The notes under the pieces: model-generated | The model's input: the letters and a program-made list of their open reading frames with translations, nothing else | The model's database searches: none | What the model was told of the DNA's origin: nothing | Translations under genes and position numbers: made by a program | Assembly (NCBI RefSeq): GCF_025165795.1 | Contig: NZ_JAJAGO010000007.1 | Span: 1 to 64,000, forward strand | Source of the DNA: Streptomyces gossypii | Lineage (GTDB): Bacteria; Actinomycetota; Actinomycetes; Streptomycetales; Streptomycetaceae | Reading direction: 5' to 3' | DNA length: 64,000 nucleotides | In this document: positions 9,589 to 18,564 of the stretch, one piece after another | How positions within the stretch are numbered: position 1 is the first letter of the stretch | Layout: every line of letters begins with the position of its first letter

Positions 9589-10086
9589 ATGTCAAAGCAA
9601 CTGAGGCCCGTCGCCCTCGATTTCCTCGATTCGGCCCCGGTGCGGCTGGTGTTCGTCCAGCGCGCCGCGGCCGCCCCGGAGGCCGTCTTCGCCGCGCTGC
9701 GCGAGGTCGACAGCTGGCCGCGGTGGTACAGCGCCGTGACGAAGGCCCGGCCGCTGGATGCCGGGGCCCGCCGGGTGATCCATCTCCGGGGCGGCACACG
9801 TTTTCTGGAGACGGTGATCGCGGCGGAGGAACCGGAACGCTACGCGTACCGGGTCGACGCGACGAACGCCCCGGGCGTGCGGGCCATACTGGAGGACTGG
9901 CGCCTGACGCCGTCGGGATCCGGCACCGTGGTGCGCTACACGATGGCGGTGGACGGCACGGCGCCGGCCCGCACCGGCCTGCGGCTGCTCGGTCCGGGTC
10001 TCGAACGGGCGTTCCGTGCCGCGGTGCGGAAACTGGACCGGCGCCTCGCCGCGGCGGAGGCAGACCCCAGCGGCATGCATGGGTGA
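9589..10086 (+). CDS. SRPBCC-family (polyketide cyclase/START-like) protein
   Basis: This 165-residue soluble protein has the SRPBCC hydrophobic-cavity fold. Visible motifs are the first strand LVFVQRAAAAPEAVFAALREVDSWPRWY, where the W..W segment is characteristic, then ETVIAAEEPERYAYRV, TVVRYTMAV and a C-terminal helix (about 125-155). The family binds or modifies hydrophobic ligands, and nothing here predicts the ligand. It stands alone after the inverted-repeat element and converges with the PLP enzyme, with 15 bp between stops. Confidence 0.8.
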   Translation: MSKQLRPVALDFLDSAPVRLVFVQRAAAAPEAVFAALREVDSWPRWYSAVTKARPLDAGARRVIHLRGGTRFLETVIAAEEPERYAYRVDATNAPGVRAILEDWRLTPSGSGTVVRYTMAVDGTAPARTGLRLLGPGLERAFRAAVRKLDRRLAAAEADPSGMHG

Positions 10087-10101
10087 CCGATCCGCGGGTG
10101 G

Positions 10102-11325
10102 TCAGTCCGGCCAGGCACCGACGGCGAGGAACGTCTCCAGCGCGTCGCTGTACGGCTTGATGTCCAGGCCCTGCCCGGCCAGCCAGGCGTCCGAGTAGTA
10201 CTTGTCGAGATAGCGGTCGCCCGGATCGCAGAGCAGCGTGACGACCGATCCGGTCCGCCCCTCGGCGACCATCTCCGCGACGATGTGCAGGGCGCTCCAC
10301 AGCCCGGTACCGGTCGATCCGCCCGCCTTGCGCCCGATTGCCGCGTCCAGGGCCCGTACGGCCGCCACGGAGGCGGCGTCCGGAACCTTCATCATCCGGT
10401 CGATCGCGTACGGCAGGAAGCTGGGCTCCATCCGGGGCCGTCCGATGCCCTCGATCCGGGAGCCCCGGTCGCTGTGGGCCTCGGGGTCGCCGTGCACCCA
10501 GCCGTCGAAGAAGCAGGAGTTCTCGGGGTCGGCCACGCAGATACGGGTGTCGTACTGCATGTAGTGGACATACCGGGCAAGGGTGGCGGAGGTGCCGCCG
10601 GTGCCCGCGGTGGCGACGATCCAGGCCGGTTCGGGGAAGCGTTCGAGGCGTAGCTGCTGGTAGATGGATTCGGCGATGTTGTTGTTGCCCCGCCAGTCGG
10701 TGGCCCGCTCGGCGTAGGTGAACTGGTCCATGTAATGGCCGCCGGTCTCGGCCGCGAGGGCGGCCGAGACCTCGTACACCGTCTGCGGGTCGTCCACCAG
10801 ATGGCACCGTCCGCCGTGGAATTCGATCAGCCGGGTCTTCTCCCCGCTGGTCGTGCGCGGCATCACCGCGATGAAGGGCACGCCGATCAGCTTCGCGAAG
10901 TACGCCTCGGATACGGCGGTGGAACCGCTGGACGCCTCGATGACGGGCCGGTGCCTGCGGATCCAGCCGTTGCACAGACCATAGAGGAAGAGGGATCGGG
11001 CGAGCCGGTGCTTGAGGCTGCCGGTGGGATGGGTGGACTCGTCCTTGAGGTAGAGGTCGATGCCCCAGCGTTCGGGCAGCGGGAAACTCAGCAGGTGGGT
11101 GTCGGCGCTGCGCTGGTTGTCCGCCTGGACTTTGCGCACCGCCTCCTTGAGCCAGGTGCGGTAACCGGCGTCGCTGCGGTCCACGTCGACGGTGGCGGAC
11201 ACGCCCTCCGGAGCGGTGGACGGGCCGTTCGGCTGCGTGGTGGGCGGCGTGCCGGGCACGCCCTGGGGGGTCTGGCCGCCCGTGTGGTGCGCGGCCCGTT
11301 CCGTGTTGCTCACCCGCCCGATCAT
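10102..11325 (-). CDS. PLP-dependent cysteine synthase family protein (Cds1-like)
   Basis: The 407-residue protein is a fold-type II PLP enzyme. The Schiff-base lysine is in PTGSLKHR (about residue 104), the substrate loop is [13 protein letters not shown] and the phosphate-binding loop is [10 protein letters not shown]. The overall sequence resembles actinobacterial Cds1 proteins, reported as cysteine desulfhydrases producing H2S, pyruvate and ammonia. It carries an N-terminal extension of about 45 polar residues. ATG 11325 is used; in-frame starts at 11346 and GTG 11310 are possible because none has a clear ribosome-binding site. No sulfur-assimilation genes are adjacent. Desulfhydrase versus synthase activity cannot be decided from sequence. 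Confidence 0.85.
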   Translation of the reverse strand: MIGRVSNTERAAHHTGGQTPQGVPGTPPTTQPNGPSTAPEGVSATVDVDRSDAGYRTWLKEAVRKVQADNQRSADTHLLSFPLPERWGIDLYLKDESTHPTGSLKHRLARSLFLYGLCNGWIRRHRPVIEASSGSTAVSEAYFAKLIGVPFIAVMPRTTSGEKTRLIEFHGGRCHLVDDPQTVYEVSAALAAETGGHYMDQFTYAERATDWRGNNNIAESIYQQLRLERFPEPAWIVATAGTGGTSATLARYVHYMQYDTRICVADPENSCFFDGWVHGDPEAHSDRGSRIEGIGRPRMEPSFLPYAIDRMMKVPDAASVAAVRALDAAIGRKAGGSTGTGLWSALHIVAEMVAEGRTGSVVTLLCDPGDRYLDKYYSDAWLAGQGLDIKPYSDALETFLAVGAWPD

Positions 11326-11445
11326 AGGAGCGCCGGGAAGTGCCACTGGTGGACGCGCCGGATGCGCGGCACACTGCCGTCAGGGTGTATGGCACCCGGC
11401 CGGGGGTACATCGGCTGCGATGTTCTAGGCGGAGGGCGGTGCGGC

Positions 11446-11760
11446 ATGACGGAGCCTGAGTTCGATGCCGGAGGCGTGCGGATAGAGCGCTGGCTGCGCT
11501 CCCTCACCAGAGGCGGGCGGGTCCTGATCCGGGACGGCCGGCTGGAGCTGCTGACGAGTTACGGCCGTGAGATCGACAGCGCCCCGCTGGAGCAGGTGCG
11601 GATCAGCGGCCGGTACGGCATGCGGGGGCGTGCCGTGGCCACGCTCGGGGGGACGCGCTATCTGCTCCGGCTCGGCCTCGCGCACCGGGCGGGCCTGCTT
11701 GCCGCCCTGCGTACGGCCCAGGCCAAGTCGGCCGCCGAGCGGGGCGTGCTCGGCCGCTGA
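11446..11760 (+). CDS. Small conserved-looking protein of unknown function
   Basis: This is a 104-residue, basic, soluble protein with a strong ggaggg ribosome-binding site ten bases before the ATG. The sequence alternates short strands (GRVLIRDGRLELLTSYGREIDSAP, AVATLGGTRYLLRL) with a C-terminal helix (about 78-100), resembling a small PH-like or beta-barrel fold. No family is recognised. It lies divergent from the Cds1-like gene and upstream of an anti-sigma-like ATPase. Confidence 0.7.
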   Translation: MTEPEFDAGGVRIERWLRSLTRGGRVLIRDGRLELLTSYGREIDSAPLEQVRISGRYGMRGRAVATLGGTRYLLRLGLAHRAGLLAALRTAQAKSAAERGVLGR

Positions 11761-11903
11761 GACCGCGTGCCCGGCGGTGCCGAGGGTCAGGGAGCCGAGT
11801 TGCGGTGCGGATCTGGCGGCCGCAATGTGGGATTCGTGGCACAGCTTCTGAGGTCACATGCGGTCAGCTCTTGCCTACGGGCCTTCTCCAGGGAGTCGCA
11901 GCC

Positions 11904-12509
11904 GTGATCACTCACCCCAGCAGGCCCGGCAGTCCCCGCCCGAGCGGCCCCAGCGGTCCGAGCAGTCAGAGCAGTCAGAGCGGCCCGAGCAGGCACTGCG
12001 CCGTGGAGTTCCAGGCGCTCCCCTCGCGGATCGGGCAGGTCCGTCGCATCGTTTCCGCGCAACTGCGCTACTGGCATCTCGACCCCTTGATCGACCGCGT
12101 CGCTCTCGGCGTCACGGAACTGCTGGCCAACGTGCACCAGCACACCGGCCCCGACAAGCGCTGCACCCTGGAACTCGTCCTGTTCCAGGGCCGGGTGACG
12201 GTCTCGGTGCGCGACTACGATCCGAGCCCGCCCCGGGTGCGCACCTCCGGCGCCCTCGCCACCAGTGGCCGTGGCCTCGCCCTGGTGGCCGCGGTCAGCG
12301 AGGCCTGGGGCATGCGGATGCGGCCGGACGGCTCGGGGAAGGTCGTGTGGTTCACCCTGCCCGCGCCGCTCACGGCCACCCGTACCGTGCCGGCCACGGC
12401 CCGCACGGCCGCGGCGCGGTGGGCGCCGGATGTCGGCGCGGCCGCCGCTCCTGGGGTGGAACGGCGGCGCACACCGCAGAGGCCTTCAAGCGTGCCGGTC
12501 ACCTCTTGA
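11904..12509 (+). CDS. ATP-binding protein, RsbW/SpoIIAB-like anti-sigma kinase family
   Basis: The 201-residue protein has a HATPase_c_2 domain (about 38-155). The N box is VTELLANVHQHTG, the G1-like segment is VRDYDPSPP and the G2 box is SGRGLALV. The first 35 residues are Ser/Gly/Pro-rich low complexity built from short repeats, and the last 45 are Ala/Arg-rich. Streptomyces encodes many such proteins, usually acting as anti-sigma factors or serine kinases for anti-anti-sigma factors; no sigma factor gene is adjacent. GTG 11904 is supported by aggga about ten bases upstream. It converges with the ABC permease gene. Confidence 0.8.
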   Translation: MITHPSRPGSPRPSGPSGPSSQSSQSGPSRHCAVEFQALPSRIGQVRRIVSAQLRYWHLDPLIDRVALGVTELLANVHQHTGPDKRCTLELVLFQGRVTVSVRDYDPSPPRVRTSGALATSGRGLALVAAVSEAWGMRMRPDGSGKVVWFTLPAPLTATRTVPATARTAAARWAPDVGAAAAPGVERRRTPQRPSSVPVTS

Positions 12510-12533
12510 CGGTGACCAGCCTGACGGTCACCG
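12510..12533. terminator. Hairpin between convergent genes
   Basis: cggtgacc and ggtcaccg form an 8-bp stem around a short loop, directly after the stop of the anti-sigma-like gene. A further direct copy of cctgacggtcaccgg follows. It is suitable as a bidirectional terminator for the convergent gene pair; there is no U-tract. Confidence 0.5.
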
Positions 12534-12551
12534 GCCTGACGGTCACCGGCC

Positions 12552-15122
12552 TCACTCCGTGGCGATGGCCCGCAGTACGTCCAGCCGGGCCGCGCGGCGT
12601 GCCGGTCGCCAGCCCGCGAGCAACCCGGCCACCACGCCGACCAGCGCGACCACGGTCAGCTGGACGGGCGGTACCGCGAAGCTGAACGGCGTACTGCTCT
12701 GGCCGTCGGCCGCCGTCACCAGTGCCCAGCTGAGGAACCCGCCGAGCACCAGACCGCCCACCGTGCCGAAGGCGGCGATCATCACCGACTCCCAGCGGAC
12801 CATCGACCGCAGTTGGGCACGGGTCTGGCCGACCGAGCGCAGCAGCCCCAGTTCTCTGGTGCGCTCGTGGACGGCGAGGGTGAGGGTGTTGGCGATGCCG
12901 AGCAGCGCGATGAACACCGCCAGCGCGAGCAGCGCGTAGACCAGGGTCAGCATCATGTCGATGGTGCTCGCCGAGGTCTCGATGTACTCGTCACGGGTCT
13001 GCACATCGGGGTTGCCGAAGCCCTGCGCGACCCGCTCGACGGCGGCCTGGCCGGAGCCGGTCTCGACTCCGTCCTTGAACGACACCACCATCAGCCGGGT
13101 GGATTCCTGGGTCCGGTGCGGTTCCCATGCCTCCCGGGTCACCACATAGTCGCCGGTCAGCTCCGAGGTCTCGTAGAGCGCCCGAACGGTGAAGGTCTGC
13201 TTCTCGCCGTCGGCGAAGGCCAGTTCGGCCTTGGAGCCCACCTTCCAGCCCTCGTCCTCCGCCTTCTGTTCGGAGACGGCGAGGCCGTCGGTACCGAAGT
13301 TCTGGAAGGAGCCGGAGACTTCGCCCAGATGCATGACGCTCTGGAGGCGCCCGGGGTCGGTGACGGTCAGCGCCGCGCCCTTCCCGTCGATACGGGCGAC
13401 GCCGTTGCCGAGGCCGAGCGCGGAGTCCACTTCGGGAAGCTGGCGGACCTCCGGCTCCATCCTGGGGCTGAACCCGCTGCCGCCGTCACCGAACCCGGGG
13501 GTGCTGACGGCGACGTCGCCCGCGAAGTTGCGGGAGACCGTGTCGTCCATCGTCGCCTTCAGGGAGGAGGCGAAGACCGTGAACAGCGAGACCACGGCGA
13601 CGCCGATCATCAGCGCGGTCGCGGTGGCCGCGGTGCGCTTGGGGCTGCGCAGCGCGTTGCGCTGGGCGAGCGCCCCCGAGATGCCGCGCATCCGCCTCGC
13701 CGGGGCGCCCAGCGCCCGGATCGCGGACGAGGAGGCCACCGGGCCGAGCACCACGAAGGCGATCAGGACCAGGAGCGCTCCCAGGGCGGTCAGCAGGACC
13801 GCCCCGCCGCCCAGGGCGCCGAGCACGGCGAGTCCCACCCCGCCCGCGCCCAGCACGGTGCCGGTCAGGGCGCGGGAGCGCGAAGCGCCGGAGCTCTCCA
13901 CCGTGTTCTCCCGCAGCGCTGCCAGGGGCGCGGTGCGCCCCGCCCGCACGGCGGGAAGCAGCGCGGAGCCCAGGCAGACGACCACGCCGACCGCGAGGGG
14001 CAGCAGCATCGACAGCGCGCTGATCACCAACGTGCCCTCGGGGAAGGGGAATCCGACCGCGGGGAAGAGTGCCTGCAACCCGGCGGCGATGCCGATGCCC
14101 CCGGCGAGTCCGGCGGCGGAGGCCAGCAGCCCGACCACGCCGGCCTCGATCATCGTCGATCCGAGCACCTGGCGCCTGGAGGCTCCCAGCGCCCGCAACA
14201 GGGCGTTCTCCCGGGTGCGCTGGGCGACGACGATCGCGAAGGTGTTGTGGATCGAGAACGTCGCGACGAACAGCGCGATTCCGGAGAAGACGAGGAGCAG
14301 GGTGGTGAAGAGGCCCAGGAACTGCTCGGTGTTGTTCTCCATCGCCTCCTCACCGGCCGCCTCGCCGGTGATCGCCTCCACTCCCCCGGGCAGCTGGGCG
14401 GCCACGGCCTGGGTGAGCTGCTCCTGGCTGGTGCCGGGTTCGCCGCGCACCACGAGGGTGGCTGCCAGGCCGGGCTCCGGCATGAGGTACTTCTCGGCGT
14501 CGGCACGGGTCATGCCGGTGAAGGTGACCTGCGCCAGGCCGTCCTCGCCCGCGAAGGTCGCCAGACCGACGATCTTGACCTGGACGGGATCGGGAGTGCG
14601 CAGCGTGGTGGTGTCGCCGATCTTCAGGTCGCCCTGGTCCGCGACGCCCCGGTTGACGACCACCTCGCCGGACGCGCGGGGAGCGCGGCCCTCGGCCAGC
14701 TCGTACGCGTTCAGTTCCTCGTCCGCGATCCAGTTCCCCGCGACGGTGGGCGGCCCCTCACCGCCCAGACCCTTCCCGTCGGCGTCCAGCAGCTGCCCGT
14801 TGCCCTCGATGCTGGGTGCCGCCGCGGCGACGCCGGGAGTCTTCTCGATGGCCTCCAGCAGGCCCGTGTCGACCGGCTGGCGGGTGCCCACCGCGTCGTC
14901 CGAGGTGGTGATGGCGTCGCTGCTGCGGACGACGGTGTCGGTGCCGCTGCTCGCGGTGTCGAAGAGGTCGTCGAAGCTGGCCCGCAGGGTGTCGCCCATC
15001 ACGAGCGTCCCGGCGAGGAACGCCACCCCCAGCAGCACCGCTGAGACGGTGCCCATGAAGCGCCGCTTGTGCGTCCGCAGTGAGGAGAGGCTGATACGGA
15101 CGGAGGCACGGGTTCCGCTCAT
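12552..15122 (-). CDS. ABC transporter permease, FtsX-like (MacB type)
   Basis: The 856-residue permease has two FtsX/MacB-type halves. An N-terminal helix (about 18-40) is followed by a large extracytoplasmic domain (about 45-250), three helices (about 265-380), another helix near 430-450 and a second set with a periplasmic domain and three C-terminal helices ending RAARLDVLRAIATE. The ATG at 15122 overlaps the stop of the ATPase gene (ATGA), giving tight coupling. This family exports lipids, peptides or drugs or acts mechanically on the envelope. The substrate is unknown. The frame continues open upstream, but that stretch lies antisense-frame to the ATPase gene. Confidence 0.9.
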   Translation of the reverse strand: MSGTRASVRISLSSLRTHKRRFMGTVSAVLLGVAFLAGTLVMGDTLRASFDDLFDTASSGTDTVVRSSDAITTSDDAVGTRQPVDTGLLEAIEKTPGVAAAAPSIEGNGQLLDADGKGLGGEGPPTVAGNWIADEELNAYELAEGRAPRASGEVVVNRGVADQGDLKIGDTTTLRTPDPVQVKIVGLATFAGEDGLAQVTFTGMTRADAEKYLMPEPGLAATLVVRGEPGTSQEQLTQAVAAQLPGGVEAITGEAAGEEAMENNTEQFLGLFTTLLLVFSGIALFVATFSIHNTFAIVVAQRTRENALLRALGASRRQVLGSTMIEAGVVGLLASAAGLAGGIGIAAGLQALFPAVGFPFPEGTLVISALSMLLPLAVGVVVCLGSALLPAVRAGRTAPLAALRENTVESSGASRSRALTGTVLGAGGVGLAVLGALGGGAVLLTALGALLVLIAFVVLGPVASSSAIRALGAPARRMRGISGALAQRNALRSPKRTAATATALMIGVAVVSLFTVFASSLKATMDDTVSRNFAGDVAVSTPGFGDGGSGFSPRMEPEVRQLPEVDSALGLGNGVARIDGKGAALTVTDPGRLQSVMHLGEVSGSFQNFGTDGLAVSEQKAEDEGWKVGSKAELAFADGEKQTFTVRALYETSELTGDYVVTREAWEPHRTQESTRLMVVSFKDGVETGSGQAAVERVAQGFGNPDVQTRDEYIETSASTIDMMLTLVYALLALAVFIALLGIANTLTLAVHERTRELGLLRSVGQTRAQLRSMVRWESVMIAAFGTVGGLVLGGFLSWALVTAADGQSSTPFSFAVPPVQLTVVALVGVVAGLLAGWRPARRAARLDVLRAIATE

Positions 15123-15892
15123 GTCGGCACCTCCTCCTGACGCGTGCGCCCGTGGTCGAACGCCTTGAGCCGGTCCAGCACGCGCTCTGCGGTGGGCCCC
15201 TCCATCCGGTCGACGAGACGGCCGTCGGCGAGGAAGATCACCTCGTCGGCGTGTGCGGCGGCGACCGGATCGTGGGTGACCATCACCACGGTGCGGTCCA
15301 TCTGGTGGACGGCGCGGCCGAGCAGTCCGAGCACCTCCTCGCCGGACTGCGAGTCCAGGTTTCCGGTCGGCTCGTCGGCGAAGACCACCTCGGGCCGGCC
15401 CGCGAAGGCGCGGGCGACCGCGACCCGCTGCTGCTGCCCCCCGGACAGCTCGCTGGGCCGGTGGTGCAGCCGGTCGCGCAGCCCGACGACGTCGATCAGC
15501 GTGTCCGTCCATGCCGGGTCCGCACGGGTGCCGGAGAGATCCTGCGGCAGGGTGATGTTCTCGGCGACGGTGAGTGTCGGCAGCAGGTTGAATGCCTGGA
15601 AGACGAAGCCGACGCGCTCGCGCCGCAGCAGGGTGAGTCTCTTGTCGCTCAGCGCGCTCAGCTCGGTGCCGCCGATGTGCGCCTCGCCCGAGGTGAGGGT
15701 GTCCAGCCCGGCCGCACAGTGCATCAGGGTGGACTTGCCGGAGCCGGAGGGGCCCATGATGGCGGTGAACCGGCCGACGTGGAAGTCGACGGAGACGCCG
15801 TCGAGGGCGCGTACCTCCGTGTCGCCGGTGCCGTAGACCTTGACCGCGTCGATGACACGCGCGGCGATACCGGTCGAGAGATCCGTGGTCAT
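15119..15892 (-). CDS. ABC transporter ATP-binding protein (MacB/LolD type)
   Basis: The 257-residue ATPase has Walker A GPSGSGKST, the signature LSGGQQQR, Walker B VVFADEPTGNLDS and the switch VTHDP, in the expected order and spacing for the MacB/LolD subfamily. The start ATG 15892 overlaps the stop of the SHOCT protein gene, and its stop overlaps the permease start, both by ATGA. With the permease it forms a complete ABC system, assuming dimerisation of each subunit. Confidence 0.95.
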   Translation of the reverse strand: MTTDLSTGIAARVIDAVKVYGTGDTEVRALDGVSVDFHVGRFTAIMGPSGSGKSTLMHCAAGLDTLTSGEAHIGGTELSALSDKRLTLLRRERVGFVFQAFNLLPTLTVAENITLPQDLSGTRADPAWTDTLIDVVGLRDRLHHRPSELSGGQQQRVAVARAFAGRPEVVFADEPTGNLDSQSGEEVLGLLGRAVHQMDRTVVMVTHDPVAAAHADEVIFLADGRLVDRMEGPTAERVLDRLKAFDHGRTRQEEVPT

Positions 15893-16146
15893 TTCGCACC
15901 GCCCTTGCTCTCACGGAGCACGGACAGCCGCATCCAGTACTCGTCCTCGTCGATCTCGCCGGAGGCGAAACGGTGGGCCAGCAGTTCGAGGGGGCCGTCG
16001 GACTGCTGCTGTCCGCCGCGTGCCCGCCCGACGGTCCGGCGCAGCAGGGTGACGACGCCGACGATGGCGGCTGCCCAGAACAGCGGGAAGAGCAGAATCC
16101 AGGGGCCGGGTCCCCCGCTGTCGGCCCAGTGCGCCATGGTGTTCAT
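15889..16146 (-). CDS. Small membrane protein with C-terminal SHOCT motif
   Basis: This is an 85-residue protein with one strong membrane helix (about 16-36, ILLFPLFWAAAIVGVVTLL), a basic cytoplasmic stretch, and a C-terminal SHOCT motif (about 52-80, LELLAHRFASGEIDEDEYWMRLSVL). It is first in a three-gene coupled operon with an ABC ATPase and permease. SHOCT modules are short oligomerisation or interaction motifs. Here it could tether or tune the transporter, but that is inference from position. Confidence 0.85.
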   Translation of the reverse strand: MNTMAHWADSGGPGPWILLFPLFWAAAIVGVVTLLRRTVGRARGGQQQSDGPLELLAHRFASGEIDEDEYWMRLSVLRESKGGAK

Positions 16147-16288
16147 ATCGGTTCAGCTCCTCGGTAGTTGCTGCTTCCTGCGCTACCGAGACTCGCCGCC
16201 GAAGGGGGTCTGCGTCGTCGTACGGCCAGCGGCTCCGTACGTACCCCGCCGGGAGTACGGCGCCGCTCGCCGCGCTGCTCCCGACGGG

Positions 16289-16672
16289 TCAGAGGGTGAC
16301 CGCGATGCCCGTGTGCGGCCGCCGGCCCCGTCGCAGCAGGGCGCCGCCGGAGTCCACGAGGCGGAACCGCCAGCCGTATTTGGCCGTCAGCGCCCGGCGC
16401 ACCCGGCGCAGTTCCGCCTTGCTCTCCAGCAGCCGCGCGGTGCCCTCGGCGGGGCGCGCGTCCGCGCTGATCCGCCCGCGCACGTCGCAGGGGGTGACGG
16501 TGACCCGTGCGTCGTGGCGCAGCCGCTTCACCTTGCCGCTGTCGTCGCGGGTCCACACCAGCAGCTCGCCACCGTCCTCGGCTGCCCACACCGGCGTCGG
16601 CACCGGTGTGCCGCCGCGCCGGTGGGTGACGAGGCTGACGTATGGGCTGTCGGCGAGCCGCTGCGGAACCAT
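16289..16672 (-). CDS. Alternative internal start: PPOX-class F420-dependent reductase
   Basis: If the reductase is made on its own, ATG 16672 gives a 127-residue protein starting MVPQRLADSPYVSLVTH. A purine-rich aagg lies about ten bases upstream. The fold is a split beta-barrel binding F420 or flavin, and the segment GGELLVWTRDDSGKVKRLR is typical of the family. The length equals that of free-standing family members, which favours an independent product over a fusion. Confidence 0.5.
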   Translation of the reverse strand: MVPQRLADSPYVSLVTHRRGGTPVPTPVWAAEDGGELLVWTRDDSGKVKRLRHDARVTVTPCDVRGRISADARPAEGTARLLESKAELRRVRRALTAKYGWRFRLVDSGGALLRRGRRPHTGIAVTL

Positions 16673-17311
16673 GGCACCGACCTTACGGCCTGGTGCGCGA
16701 TAGCCAGCGGGCGATCGCGCCCCCCGCCCGTAGGGCCCGCCCCGGCGCTCCCGGGCGTACCCCTGGCCACCCCGGGGCCTGTGCGATGGGCCTTCTCGGG
16801 CCGCCGCCAGTTCACGCCGCATGCACACCCGGGGCCACCGGTCCAGACCCAGCTCCCGCTCATGGTCCCTGATCCGGCGGAGCCCGGGGGTCAGTTCGCT
16901 CTCGGCGAGCTGCCGGAATCCGCAGCGCTCGTAGTAGGGGGCGTTCCACGGCACCTCGGTGAAGGTGGTCAGCGTGAGGGCCGGCACGCCGTCGGCCGCC
17001 GCTCTCTTTGCCACGTGGTCGAGCAGCGCCCGCCCGATGCCCCGCCGGGCACTGTCCGGGTGCACCGAGATCTGTTCGATGTGGATGCCGCCGTCGACGG
17101 GTTCGAGGAGCGCGTAGGCGACCGGCGGGCCGTCCGGCGCGGCGCAGACCCACAGCCCCTCCGCACGCTGGTAGGCGCGCAGTTCGTCCACGCTGGGCGG
17201 TTCGTCCTCCGCGATGGCCGCCATCCCGATGTCACGGAACCAGCGTCCCGCCGCCCGCTCAATTTCACGCAACTCCGCCAGCTCCGCCGTACGGCCTGGT
17301 CTGATCAGCAT
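16289..17311 (-). CDS. GNAT acetyltransferase with in-frame read-through into a PPOX-type reductase
   Basis: One open frame of 340 codons contains two families. Residues 1-170 are a GNAT N-acetyltransferase with acetyl-CoA loop SARRGIGRALLDH and the C-terminal strand YERCGFRQL. Residues 214-340 form a small split-barrel protein of the PPOX class F420-dependent family (LADSPYVSLVTHRRGGTPVPTPVWA). The 43 residues between are Arg/Gly-rich and resemble translated non-coding GC-rich DNA. Either the acetyltransferase stop was lost, making a fusion, or the downstream part is translated separately from ATG 16672. The ROK regulator gene ends three bases after this start. Confidence 0.7.
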   Translation of the reverse strand: MLIRPGRTAELAELREIERAAGRWFRDIGMAAIAEDEPPSVDELRAYQRAEGLWVCAAPDGPPVAYALLEPVDGGIHIEQISVHPDSARRGIGRALLDHVAKRAAADGVPALTLTTFTEVPWNAPYYERCGFRQLAESELTPGLRRIRDHERELGLDRWPRVCMRRELAAAREGPSHRPRGGQGYARERRGGPYGRGARSPAGYRAPGRKVGAMVPQRLADSPYVSLVTHRRGGTPVPTPVWAAEDGGELLVWTRDDSGKVKRLRHDARVTVTPCDVRGRISADARPAEGTARLLESKAELRRVRRALTAKYGWRFRLVDSGGALLRRGRRPHTGIAVTL

Positions 17312-17314
17312 GAC

Positions 17315-18547
17315 CTAGCCTCCCAGCTTTCCGAGCGGGTCGTCCAGCACGGGTTGCCAGGCCAGTTCTCCGGCGCCCACCAGAGCGTTGTGGTCCAGCG
17401 AGCAGGCGAGTACGGGCACCTGGCCGCTGCGGCCCCACAGGCTGCGGTCGGCGACCACCGCCCGCAGCCGCTCGCCGTCCGCCTCCACCAGGGTGCGGTG
17501 CAGGCCGGCGAGGATGATCCGGTCGGGGTTGAGGATGTTGACAAGCCCGGCCAGGCCCTGCCCGAGCCGGTCGATGAGCAGTTCGACGGCCGTACGCACC
17601 CGGGCGTCGGTGGCGTACTCCGTACGGATGAGCTCGCGGGCCTGTTCGAGCAGCGAGACCTCCGGGCCCGGTTCCCGGCCCGCCGCGGTCAGCAGGGCGA
17701 GCGGGTCGGCCTCCACGTCCAGGCAGCCGCGGCTGCCGCAGTGGCAGGGCCGTCCGCCCGGCACCACGGTCAGATGGCCGACCTCCAGGGCGAGGCCCGA
17801 ACTCCCGCTGTGCAGTTTGCCGTCCAGGACGAGGGCGCCGCCCACGCCGCGGTGGCCGGTGCCCACGACCAGCAGGTGCTGGGCGCCGCGTCCGGCCCCG
17901 TGCCGGTGCTCGGCCAGGGCCGCAAGATTCACGTCGTTCGCGGCGAAGCCGGTCGCCGGGGCGACTCCGGCGGGCCCGGGGACGCGGGCCTCGTCGAGGC
18001 AGCGGCGGAAGATCTCCCGTACTGGTGCGCCCACCTCCCAGGACAGGTGCAGCGGGTTCAGCGCCGTGCCTTCCGGCTCGGCGACCGCCGAGGGCACGGC
18101 GAGCCCGGCGCCGACGCAGCGCCTGCCGGACTCCCGCAGCAGCGTGGCACCCGCCTCGACGACCTCGCCCAGTACCCGCGCCGGGTCGGCGGGGACCGTC
18201 ATGCAGCCCGGCGCGGTGGCCACGATCCGCCCCCCGAGGCCGACCAGGGCGGCGCGGAAGCCGTCCGGGTGCACCTGGGCGGCGAGCGCCACGGGGCCGT
18301 TCGGGGCCACCGCGAGGCGGTGCGAGGGCCTGCCCTGGGATCCGACGGCGGCTCCCGGACGCGCGTCGACGGTGATCAGTCCGAGCGCCGCAAGTTCGGC
18401 GGCGACCGCTCCGGCCGTCGCACGGGTCACACCGAGTTCCGCGGTGAGAACCGCGCGCGTGGGCGCACGGCCGGTGTGCACGAGTTCGAGTGCCGGGCCC
18501 AGGGCGCTACGGCCCCGCTCCAGCCTTGTTGTCCGAGTCTGGGTCAC
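17315..18547 (-). CDS. ROK-family transcriptional regulator
   Basis: The 410-residue protein has an N-terminal winged helix-turn-helix (about 15-70, TRAVLTAELGVTRATAGAVAAELAALGLI) and a C-terminal ROK domain. The domain has the zinc-binding motif CHCGSRGCLD, the preceding LEVGH motif and a GTGHRGVGGALV loop. Kinase-competence residues are incomplete, as is usual for regulators. GTG 18547 was chosen at the beginning of family similarity. Only 17 bases separate this start from the divergent MFS start, so the regulator probably controls that transporter and itself. Substrate class is probably a sugar, by family. Confidence 0.85.
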   Translation of the reverse strand: MTQTRTTRLERGRSALGPALELVHTGRAPTRAVLTAELGVTRATAGAVAAELAALGLITVDARPGAAVGSQGRPSHRLAVAPNGPVALAAQVHPDGFRAALVGLGGRIVATAPGCMTVPADPARVLGEVVEAGATLLRESGRRCVGAGLAVPSAVAEPEGTALNPLHLSWEVGAPVREIFRRCLDEARVPGPAGVAPATGFAANDVNLAALAEHRHGAGRGAQHLLVVGTGHRGVGGALVLDGKLHSGSSGLALEVGHLTVVPGGRPCHCGSRGCLDVEADPLALLTAAGREPGPEVSLLEQARELIRTEYATDARVRTAVELLIDRLGQGLAGLVNILNPDRIILAGLHRTLVEADGERLRAVVADRSLWGRSGQVPVLACSLDHNALVGAGELAWQPVLDDPLGKLGG

Positions 18548-18557
18548 ACGTCTATTC
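18530..18557 (+). promoter_or_regulatory. Probable promoter for a leaderless MFS transcript
   Basis: A ttgtcc box (18530-18535) and a tattct box (18552-18557) are separated by 16 bp, and the -10-like box ends seven bases before the GTG at 18565. That geometry fits a leaderless transcript, common in Streptomyces. The -35 lies inside the ROK regulator's coding sequence. Confidence 0.4.
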
Positions 18558-18564
18558 TGGCTTT

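Noticed and set aside
15123..15914. Upstream in-frame extension of the FtsX-like permease
   Set aside because: It only runs through the ABC ATPase gene in another frame; the ATGA overlap at 15119-15122 gives the real start.
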